A DNA stretch of 45,392 nt from JBGYPP01 sp041838515 (GTDB lineage Bacteria > Bacillota > Clostridia > Lachnospirales > Lachnospiraceae). This document shows, one piece after another, positions 16,803 to 22,920 of the stretch. The notes beneath the pieces were generated by a model. It was not told the origin of the DNA and made no database searches. It saw only the letters and a list, made by a program, of their open reading frames with translations. The DNA lies in NCBI GenBank assembly GCA_041838515.1, contig JBGYPP010000013.1, forward strand, positions 1 to 45,392, in the 5' to 3' direction. Position 1 is the first letter of the stretch; each line of letters begins with the position of its first letter. A program made the translations under genes and the position numbers.

Positions 16803-17747
16803 TCATCCGGGCAATTTCTCCGCCACCCGCAACCGGGCGCTCTTTGCCCTGGGATTGCGATCTATCTCCTGCTCCCCTGCCGCCCTGGCCTTATACGGCA
16901 GGCTGGCCACATTCCTGCGGCCGCATACGCAGACCGGAAAGTGGGGCGGGCATACGCAGGCCTTGGCCGCCTTGGCAAAGGCCTGTTTGACCATTCTATC
17001 CTCCAGAGAGTGAAAGGTGATAATGCACAGCCGCCCCCCGGGCGCCAGCGCCTCCCACACCTCATCCAAAAAACTCTCCAAAACCTGCAATTCCTTATTG
17101 ACCTCTATACGCAGCGCCTGAAAGGTCTGCTTGGCCGGATGGCCCTTTTGCCGCATCCTGGCCGGTATGGCCGCCTTGACTATCTGCGCCAGCGCCTCCG
17201 TTCCCTCTATGGGGCCCTTCTCCCTGGCCAGGCATATATGCTTGGCTATATTGCGCGCAAAGGCCTCCTCCCCATAGCGCTGAAACAGATCCGACAGCTG
17301 CGCCTGGGTATATTGGTTGACTATATGTGCGGCCGTCAGCGTCTGCCGCCTGTCCATACGCATATCCAAGGGAGCCTCCTGCCTGTAGGAAAATCCCCGG
17401 CCGGCCTCGTCCAACTGGTGGGAGGACACGCCCAGATCCAGCAATATGCCCTGGATGCCGCCGGGAAATCGGCTTTTGATCAGCGCCGGCAGCTGGGCAA
17501 AATTGGCCCTGTGCAGCTCCGCCCTCCGGCCAAAGGCCTCCAGCCGCCTCCCGGCCGCCTCCAGAGCCGCCTCGTCCTGATCTACGCCCAAGAAATGCCC
17601 CGACTCAGCCGTGAGGGCCTTCCGGCATATGCCGTAGGCATGGCCGCCTCCGCCCAGGGTTCCATCGGCATATATGCCGCCCGGTTGAATGGCCAGGGCC
17701 TCCATCACCTCATCATACAGCACGGGTATATGTGAAAATTCTATCAT
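16803..17747 (-). CDS. rsmH: 16S rRNA (cytosine1402-N4)-methyltransferase RsmH (MraW)
   Basis: 314 residues, as expected for the family. Methylates N4 of C1402 in 16S rRNA using SAM. The N-terminal HIPVLYDEVMEAL and the SAM-binding YADGTLGGGGHAYGIC motif are diagnostic, followed by GILLDLGVSSHQLDEAGRGFSYR and, near the C-terminus, IITFHSLEDRMVKQAF. The start overlaps the mraZ stop as ATGA. It is the standard second gene of the dcw cluster. Confidence 0.98.
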   Translation of the reverse strand: MIEFSHIPVLYDEVMEALAIQPGGIYADGTLGGGGHAYGICRKALTAESGHFLGVDQDEAALEAAGRRLEAFGRRAELHRANFAQLPALIKSRFPGGIQGILLDLGVSSHQLDEAGRGFSYRQEAPLDMRMDRRQTLTAAHIVNQYTQAQLSDLFQRYGEEAFARNIAKHICLAREKGPIEGTEALAQIVKAAIPARMRQKGHPAKQTFQALRIEVNKELQVLESFLDEVWEALAPGGRLCIITFHSLEDRMVKQAFAKAAKACVCPPHFPVCVCGRRNVASLPYKARAAGEQEIDRNPRAKSARLRVAEKLPG

Positions 17748-18175
17748 ATGGTCAAGCCCAATCCTTCCATCAAGGAGGACAGTCCCTCCATATCCTCATC
17801 TGCTCCGGCCTCCTCCCAGGCGGCCTTGTTCCAAATCTCTATGCGGGTACCCACGCCCACCAGCACCACATCCCTCTCCAGGCCGGCAAACTCCCGCAGA
17901 TGGGGGGGCAGCAGTATACGCCCATGGCTGTCCAGCTCTACAGCGCTGGCTCCAGCCAGAAAAAAGCGGGCAAAACGGCGCGCCTCCTTGTTGATCAGCG
18001 GCAGGGCGGAGAGCTTGCGTTCAAAGGCCTCCCACTCCTCGGAGGCATAAATGTACAGACAGCCGTCCAGACCCTTTGTCACCACAAAGGTCTGGCCCAA
18101 TTGCTCTCTGAACTTGGAAGGGATAATCAGCCGCCCCTTGGCATCCAGGCTATGGCTGTACTCACTCATGAACAT
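17744..18175 (-). CDS. mraZ: Transcriptional regulator MraZ
   Basis: 143 residues, the normal length, with two AbrB-like SpoVT/MraZ repeats: FMSEYSHSLDAKGRLIIPSKFRE and VELDSHGRILLPPHLREFAGL. It forms ring-shaped oligomers that bind tandem boxes in its own promoter region and control the division cluster. The start is the ATG at 18175 (MFMSEYSHS), matching the family N-terminus and nine bases after GGGAG; an upstream in-frame Met at 18211 would lie inside the operator repeats. Four MraZ-type boxes precede it, so autoregulation is expected. Confidence 0.97.
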   Translation of the reverse strand: MFMSEYSHSLDAKGRLIIPSKFREQLGQTFVVTKGLDGCLYIYASEEWEAFERKLSALPLINKEARRFARFFLAGASAVELDSHGRILLPPHLREFAGLERDVVLVGVGTRIEIWNKAAWEEAGADEDMEGLSSLMEGLGLTI

Positions 18176-18187
18176 AGAGCTAATCTC

Positions 18188-18223
18188 CCATTTCCTACCA
18201 CTTTGCCCCACTTATTACCACTT
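18188..18223 (-). promoter_or_regulatory. MraZ operator: four boxes at 10-bp spacing
   Basis: On the minus strand AAGTGG occurs at 18223-18218, 18213-18208 and 18203-18198, and the variant AATGGG at 18193-18188, each exactly 10 bp apart (one helical turn). This is the known layout of MraZ-binding repeats. The array lies between the predicted transcription start and the mraZ start codon, so bound MraZ would block early elongation or initiation. Confidence 0.85.
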
Positions 18224-18231
18224 CTGTAGCC

Positions 18232-18260
18232 ATTTTACAAAAAAACAGGGTAAAATGCAA
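18232..18260 (-). promoter_or_regulatory. Predicted sigma-A promoter of the mraZ (dcw) operon
   Basis: Minus-strand TTGCAT (18260-18255), 17-base spacer rich in T, TAAAAT (18237-18232). Transcription would start near 18225, directly in front of the first MraZ box. Confidence 0.75.
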
Positions 18261-18360
18261 GAAAAACCTATGGGGGATTTGTCCGGACGGATGAGGAAAT
18301 ATGGGCAGCTCCAGGGAAAAAAGGCGGTTTTTCACCCAAAAAAAAGTCTGGCATGGAATA

Positions 18361-18389
18361 AAAAAATCCCCTCCGGCAGTCCGGAGGGG
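18361..18389 (-). terminator. Terminator after the SnoaL-like gene
   Basis: Minus-strand perfect 9-bp stem CCCCTCCGG/CCGGAGGGG with a four-base loop, followed by ATTTTTT. It separates the SnoaL-like gene from the mraZ promoter about 100 bases downstream. Confidence 0.9.
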
Positions 18390-18404
18390 CGAGCTTCTGC
18401 CATA

Positions 18405-19166
18405 TCAAAATTTTCCCGAGTTGGTCCACTGCTCCCTGGGAGGGATGATTTCCTTGTTGTCCCAATGTTCCACTATCCTGCCCCGGCTCAGGTGAAAGAT
18501 GTCCATCTGCGCATATTTCTCCCCATCCATGCGCACCTGGCTGTAGGCCACCACATAATTCCCCTGGCCCAATAACTGATGGACAAAATCGTATTCCACC
18601 CGCCGCTCCACAAAATAGGTCTTGTACGCCTCCAGACCCTGCGCTATGGATAAATTGCGCTGCTCCAAATCTTCCGCTACAAACCGGGAAATCAGGTCAT
18701 AACGGCGGTTCTGCCCCACTTCTGTCAGAAAACTGCGTATCGTACACTTGTTCTCCCATGTCCTGTCCAAATCCTCCAGGGCAAAATCGCCAAACAGCGC
18801 ATCCCGTCCCTCTTCCCGGCCCATATAAGCGTCTATGACATCCCAATGCTCCACCATGCGCCCCTGTTCATCGGCGCGGAAGATATCCGAGGTGATCCAC
18901 TGGGCCTGACCCCCATCCAGATTTTGATGCACATGGAGAAATACGTAAGGCCCATCCTCTATGGCCCGCACTATGCGTATCTCCCTCCGTGGATGCCTCT
19001 GAAAGAAGTCGGCGAAAAAGGCGGCAAAACCCTGCTTGCCATCCCCCACTCCCGTACTGTGCTGGGTATAGGTATCTCCCATGTACTTCTCCAGCACCTC
19101 CGCCACCTCTCCCTGCTCTATGCCTTGGATATACAGATTTCTGGCATTCTCCAACTGCCGGCTCAT
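18405..19166 (-). CDS. SnoaL-like protein with two tandem domains
   Basis: 253 residues made of two SnoaL/NTF2-like alpha+beta halves. The first (about 1-125) contains LYIQGIEQGEVAEVLEKYMG, YTQHSTGVGDGKQGF and DIFRADEQGRMVEHWDV; the second (about 135-253) repeats the pattern with RRYDLISRFVAEDLEQ, MDIFHLSRGRIVEHWD. The recurring HW(D) end of each half is typical of these small cone-shaped domains, which can be polyketide cyclases, isomerases or simple ligand-binding folds; the substrate is unknown. The ATG at 19166 has GAGGAGCAGTGT before it. It starts 13 bases after the truncated binding-protein gene and ends in a strong terminator, so the two are probably one transcript. Confidence 0.8.
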   Translation of the reverse strand: MSRQLENARNLYIQGIEQGEVAEVLEKYMGDTYTQHSTGVGDGKQGFAAFFADFFQRHPRREIRIVRAIEDGPYVFLHVHQNLDGGQAQWITSDIFRADEQGRMVEHWDVIDAYMGREEGRDALFGDFALEDLDRTWENKCTIRSFLTEVGQNRRYDLISRFVAEDLEQRNLSIAQGLEAYKTYFVERRVEYDFVHQLLGQGNYVVAYSQVRMDGEKYAQMDIFHLSRGRIVEHWDNKEIIPPREQWTNSGKF

Positions 19167-19179
19167 ACACTGCTCCTCT

Positions 19180-20043
19180 CTAGGGCAACAAGCCCTCCGC
19201 CTCCAAATACTCTCTTGCCACATCCTGGGCGTTTCTGCCCTCTACCTCCACCCGGTAATTGAGCTCCGTCATTTCCTGACTGGTAATACGGCCGGATAGG
19301 ACGGACAATATCTCCTCCAACAGGGGATAAGCCTCCAGGGTTTCCTGCCGCAGCAGAGGGCCGGCCTGGTAAGGAGGAAAGAGCTGCTTGTCATCCTCCA
19401 GCACCACCAAATCATGTGTGCGTATCTTGCTGTCTGTGGAATACACATCTACCACATCCACATCCCCGGCGGCTATGGCCTGGTAACGCAGGGAGGGCTC
19501 CATGGTCTTTACGGCCAGATCCAGGCCGTAAAGGTTCTTTAAGCCCTGATGTCCATCCTTTCTGTCGTGAAATTCCAGCGTAAATCCGGCTGTCAGCCCC
19601 GATGCCACAGGCGCCAGATCTGAGATGGAGGACAGGCCCTTTTCCCGGGCATAGGCCCTCCGCACCGCCAGCGCATAGGTGTTTTGGAATTGACAGGGTT
19701 CCAGATAGACCAGGCCGTCCTGCGCATATATGCCCTCCCGGGCCAGCTCGTATACCCGCCGGGCATCCGAGGGCAGATTCTCCAGTGCCGGCTGCAGCAG
19801 ATTGGCTGCCACAGTGCCCGTATACTCAGGATATATGTCTATACTGCCGGATTTCAGCGCCTCATAGAGAAAGCCGGTCTTGCCAAAGTTGGGTTTGACC
19901 TCCACCTCCAGGTTGGGAGCTTTGTCAAATCTTTTTACTGATTTTGTCGAATTTTTTACTAATTTTGTCATTTTTTTATCAAAAATCCCTTCTCTCCCTG
20001 CCCTGCTCCTAACAAACCTCATAAGACGAAAAAAGACCCGCAC
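19180..20043 (-). pseudogene. N-terminally truncated OpuAC/ProX-type osmolyte-binding protein
   Basis: The open frame is 287 codons from 20043, or 263 from a Met at 19971. From about 19914 down to 19180 it matches the glycine betaine/choline-binding OpuAC fold: LEVEVKPNFG, ALKSGSIDIYPEYTGT, a hinge region LAVKTMEPSLRYQAIAAGDVDVVDVYSTD and VVLEDDKQLFPPYQAGPLLR. What is missing is the first strand/helix of the domain (normally an IGSKNFTEQ-like stretch), any signal peptide or lipobox, and the membrane permease often fused ahead of it. In their place are codons from AT-rich 21-bp repeats and basic residues. No opu-type ATPase or permease is nearby and a terminator sits just upstream. I read it as a remnant of a transporter gene; a cytoplasmic ligand-binding protein with a new role is possible but less likely. 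Confidence 0.65.
19919..19969 (-). repeat. AT-rich tandem repeat, about 21 bp, 2.4 copies
   Basis: Minus-strand units GACAAAATTAGTAAAAA, GACAAAATCAGTAAAAA and a partial GACAAAGC begin at 19969, 19948 and 19926, spaced 21 and 22 bases. The tract is far more AT-rich than its surroundings and lies exactly at the border where homology of the truncated binding protein begins. Confidence 0.7.
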
Positions 20044-20070
20044 GGCGAGGGCTTATCCCCCGGTGCGGGC
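20028..20070 (-). terminator. Terminator downstream of the candidate RNA
   Basis: Minus-strand stem CCCGCAC/GTGCGGG with an inner GGG/CCC pairing, followed by TCTTTTTT. It lies 28 bases beyond the folded element at 20098-20214 and about 60 bases before the first Met at which the truncated binding-protein frame could start sensibly. Confidence 0.85.
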
Positions 20071-20097
20071 CTAAAATCTGCGGAACCAAATAATACA

Positions 20098-20214
20098 TGC
20101 CTACATTTTGGGCTATCATTTAGGAATGCCAGGACATGGGCCAAGGCCTGTCGCCGTAAAGCCAGGGCTTCGAATAGAAGAAACAGGGCTTAGGCGTCAA
20201 AATGCCTATAGGCA
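20098..20214 (-). ncRNA. Candidate structured RNA (unnamed), four helices around a junction
   Basis: A gene-free 186-base stretch folds by eye as follows (minus strand). P1: TGCCTA (20214-20209) plus CATTTTG (20204-20198) pair with CAAAATG (20110-20104) and TAGGCA (20103-20098), 13 bp with a 4-base bulge. P2: CGCC-TAAGCC (20196-20187) with GGCTTTA-C-GGCG (20163-20152), capped by CTTC/GAAG. P3: GACA-GGC (20152-20146) with GCC-CA-TGTC (20141-20133). P4: GGC-ATT (20130-20125) with AAT (20120-20118) and GCC (20113-20111). A terminator follows. It could be a riboswitch or attenuator for the SnoaL transcript, or a free-standing small RNA. I do not recognise a known family (no TPP, SAM, cobalamin, T-box, SRP or tmRNA signature). 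The fold is by hand, without energy or covariation support. Confidence 0.4.
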
Positions 20215-20233
20215 GTCTGCCGCCCCTTATCAA
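20205..20233 (-). promoter_or_regulatory. Possible promoter of the candidate RNA
   Basis: Minus-strand TTGATA (20233-20228, overlapping the upstream stop codon), 17-base spacer, TATAGG (20210-20205). Transcription would start near 20198. That would leave most of the P1 5' strand outside the transcript, so either the RNA is made by read-through or P1 is not essential. Confidence 0.4.
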
Positions 20234-22371
20234 TAATTCTCCAGGCGGATCTCAAAATAGGCCTGGGGATGGGCGCAGACGGCGCAGAGCTGGGGTGCAT
20301 GGGTACCCACCACGATATGGCCACAGTTGCGGCACTCCCATACCTTGACCTCGCTCCTCTGGAACACCTCCTGCATCTGTACATTTCGCAAAAGGGCCCG
20401 GTAGCGTTCTTCATGGTGCTTTTCTATGGCGCCCACTGCGCGGAATTTACGGGCCAGGTCTGCAAATCCTTCGGCCTCGGCAGTCTTGGCGAAATTCTCG
20501 TACATATCCGTCCACTCATAATTCTCACCCTGGGCCGCCGCCTCCAAATTGGCCGCCGTATCTCCCAGACCGCCCAACTCCTTAAACCAAATCTTGGCAT
20601 GCTCCTTTTCATTCTCCGCCGTCTGCAAGAACAGCGCGGCTATCTGCTCCAAACCCTCTTTCTTGGCCTTGGAGGCAAAATAGGTATACTTATTCCTGGC
20701 CTGGGATTCCCCGGCAAAGGCTTCCCATAAGTTTTTTTCCGTCTGGGTGCCGGCATAGGGATTGCTCATACCCGCCTCCAGGACCTCCAGCTTGTCCCCG
20801 ACGGACTTACACCTGGGACAGACGGCCTGCTCCAGACTCTGGGCGGCAAATACTTCCTGACATACCTTGCATCGAATTTGCATTCTTTCCTCCTTTTCCG
20901 GCTCTTTGGCCAATAAATCTCCGTATGCCCGCCAGCGGCCGGCAGGAGGCTTTAGCGCATCCGGACCGGCCTCCCCCACATGGGGAAGGCCCAGCCGGCC
21001 TGCGGCCTCCAGGCTGGATGCCACCATATCCCCAGGCCCCAGATCGCCTATGTGGCTGTGCCCCAGGCAGCGGGCAAACATGGCCAGCTCTCTCTTGATC
21101 ACGGCAAAGAAATTGGACACCCTGCCTGCCGCCTCCTCCACATTCACCTTTGCCCTTAGCTCGGCATCCTGGGTGGCCAGGCCGGTGGGGCAGTGGCCGG
21201 ATCCGCATATACGGTACTGTCGGCAGCCGCAGGCCATCAGCGCCGCCGTGGCCAGGGCCACGCAATCCGCACCCAGGGCCAGGGCCTTTGCTATATCCGA
21301 GGACACTCTCAGGCCTCCGGTGATGACCAAGGACATATCCGATCCCCTCTGGTCCAGGTAACGCCTGGCCCTGGCCAGCGCATAGATGGTAGGTATGGAA
21401 CTGGAATCCCTGAGCATAACCGGAGAGGAGCCTGTGGCGCCGCCCCGGCCGTCTATGGTGACAAAATCCGCCCCGGCCTCTATGCACAGCGCCAAATCCG
21501 CCTCCACATGGCCGGCCGCCAATTTGATGCCTATGGGACGTCCGCCGGAGCGGGCGCGCAGCTCCTCCACCATGGCGGGCAGGCCGCCGGGAAGAGCCAG
21601 TTCTGGAAAGCCTGCCGGACTCTGTATATCCTCCCCCGGCCTCTTTCCCCGCAAAGCGGCTATCCGTGGAGTCACTTTCTCCCCGGGCAGATGGCCCCCC
21701 ATGCCGGGCTTGGTACCCTGGCCTATTTTGATTTCTATGGCATCCGCCCCCTGTAATACGTCATCGGTATCGCTATAGCGGTTGGGCACATACTCAAAGA
21801 TGTATTGAAATGCCTCTCGCCTCTCCTCCGGCAGAGCGCCTCCCTCGCCGCTGCACACGGCTATGGACTGCCGGGCTGCCCCTCTGGCCAGGGCAGTTTT
21901 GGTTTCTTCGGAAAGCGCTCCAAAAGACATATGGGATACCCAAACCGGCGCCTCCAGGATCAGGGGCTTGGCCGCCCTAGGCCCTATGACTGTCCGCAGA
22001 CAGACCTCCTCATTCTCTTCCAGAGGCCTGCGGGCCAGTTGCGCCCCCAGAAACAGTAAATCCTCCCAGGCGGCCACCGGCATCCGGGTAGCCATGGCCC
22101 CATAAATGCTCTGCCCCTCCCTGGCCATCCGATGTATCTCCTCCAGATACCTGGGCCGGCCGCCGCCGGACGGCGCATCGGTCTGGGCCGGATCTCCTGG
22201 ATATATGCTTTGTTCAGACCTCTCCCTCGACTCCGGAGGCATATCCTCCATCATGGAGAATTTCGTCAGCGGCGCCTTGCAGACCGGGCAGGCGCCGGCC
22301 TGCGCCAGCGCCTGCCCCTCCACAGCTTCGTCAAAGATAGTGCCGCAGATATCGCAGCGGTATTTGGCCAT
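20230..22371 (-). CDS. Fusion: rubredoxin-like + FMN glutamate synthase domain + rubrerythrin
   Basis: 713 residues, five modules. Rubredoxin-like Cys4 at 6/9/28/31; an FMN-binding GltB-type (alpha/beta barrel) domain at about 75-480, with GIKLAAGHVEADLALCIEAG, TIDGRGGATGSSP and a [3Fe-4S] cysteine set C383-x5-C389-x4-C394; a second Cys4 (501/504/518/521); a rubrerythrin diiron domain at about 540-665 with E555, ENEKEH (587-591) and EKHHEER; and a C-terminal rubredoxin Cys4 at 680/683/696/699. The barrel part resembles the archaeal-type stand-alone glutamate synthase large subunit and lacks an amidotransferase domain. Rubrerythrin reduces peroxide with electrons from rubredoxin. The ATG at 22371 follows AAAGGAGGAGAAC. 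There is no stop between residues 496 and 497, where a perfect internal ribosome-binding site and ATG occur, so a separate 217-residue rubrerythrin may also be made. The physiological electron flow is not known. Confidence 0.88.
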   Translation of the reverse strand: MAKYRCDICGTIFDEAVEGQALAQAGACPVCKAPLTKFSMMEDMPPESRERSEQSIYPGDPAQTDAPSGGGRPRYLEEIHRMAREGQSIYGAMATRMPVAAWEDLLFLGAQLARRPLEENEEVCLRTVIGPRAAKPLILEAPVWVSHMSFGALSEETKTALARGAARQSIAVCSGEGGALPEERREAFQYIFEYVPNRYSDTDDVLQGADAIEIKIGQGTKPGMGGHLPGEKVTPRIAALRGKRPGEDIQSPAGFPELALPGGLPAMVEELRARSGGRPIGIKLAAGHVEADLALCIEAGADFVTIDGRGGATGSSPVMLRDSSSIPTIYALARARRYLDQRGSDMSLVITGGLRVSSDIAKALALGADCVALATAALMACGCRQYRICGSGHCPTGLATQDAELRAKVNVEEAAGRVSNFFAVIKRELAMFARCLGHSHIGDLGPGDMVASSLEAAGRLGLPHVGEAGPDALKPPAGRWRAYGDLLAKEPEKEERMQIRCKVCQEVFAAQSLEQAVCPRCKSVGDKLEVLEAGMSNPYAGTQTEKNLWEAFAGESQARNKYTYFASKAKKEGLEQIAALFLQTAENEKEHAKIWFKELGGLGDTAANLEAAAQGENYEWTDMYENFAKTAEAEGFADLARKFRAVGAIEKHHEERYRALLRNVQMQEVFQRSEVKVWECRNCGHIVVGTHAPQLCAVCAHPQAYFEIRLENY
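20881..20895 (-). promoter_or_regulatory. Internal ribosome-binding site and start codon for a free rubrerythrin
   Basis: Inside the fusion gene, AAGGAGG (20895-20889), a five-base spacer AAAGA and ATG (20883-20881) form an ideal initiation site. Initiation here would give MQIRCKVCQEVF..., a complete 217-residue rubrerythrin with its own N-terminal Cys4 domain. Confidence 0.65.
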
Positions 22372-22727
22372 GTTCTCCTCCTTTCTCCCATCCCGGCCAG
22401 AGATTAAATACGGTATCCAAATGTAAAAGGTACTATTATTTCGTTAATTTTGCGGAAAGGGAGTCCACCCGCATACACAATGGAACGTGTCCCTGGCCAG
22501 CTGCCGTCAAAACCCGCATATATCCGCCACCCCCGCTGTCTACACCTTCTTAAGCCCGGGCAGATATCTGTCCGCTGTACTCCCTCGCCGCCAAACCCGG
22601 GGCGGGCTGCCGCCTGATGCCGTCTGTCCACGCTGTCCGGCTTCCCCATCCCACCGCTGTGTGCCGGCATCCACTGCAATACCGGCGCTTTTCCATCCCC
22701 AAATGTATACGGATAACTCCCTTATCG
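22372..22727 (-). other. Long GC-rich leader of the glutamate synthase/rubrerythrin gene, bracketed by direct repeats
   Basis: About 355 bases separate the predicted transcription start from the start codon at 22371. I see no convincing gene: a 91-codon frame at 22404-22679 lacks a ribosome-binding site and recognisable sequence. The segment has many short inverted repeats (for example GCCGG/CCGGC around 22680 and CAGATATCTG at 22561-22570). It is bracketed by matching sequences: CCAAATGTA plus TACTATTATT at 22417-22440 and again at 22699-22739. No known riboswitch was recognised. Confidence 0.5.
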
Positions 22728-22734
22728 TCTACTA

Positions 22735-22763
22735 TTATTATATATTTTGCCCATAAATGTCAA
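22735..22763 (-). promoter_or_regulatory. Predicted strong promoter of the glutamate synthase/rubrerythrin gene
   Basis: Minus-strand consensus TTGACA (22763-22758), 17-base spacer, TAATAA (22740-22735); TATAAT also occurs two bases earlier with a 15-base spacer. The -10 region overlaps an imperfect palindrome resembling a PerR box (10 of 14 positions), which would fit peroxide control of a rubrerythrin gene. Confidence 0.7.
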
Positions 22764-22920
22764 GTCTTATTGCGCTTATTTTGTTGATTATGCTATATTT
22801 CGATAGATTGTATCACAATATTTCAACCAAAATCCGAGGGAGGGGGGTTAGGACAGCGGATAGCCGGGGAGGGGGGATGGATAGGTATAAGACGCATGGG
22901 CTGGGGCGGATGGGAGAAGC

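Noticed and set aside
20098..20214. 6S RNA, SRP RNA, tmRNA or a known riboswitch
   Set aside because: The fold is multi-branched and not a single long hairpin as in 6S, and the SRP GGAA-loop, tmRNA ends and known riboswitch core sequences are absent.
22404..22679. 91-codon minus-strand frame in the leader of the glutamate synthase/rubrerythrin gene
   Set aside because: No ribosome-binding site, Arg/Gly-rich composition without motif, and placed inside a predicted untranslated leader.
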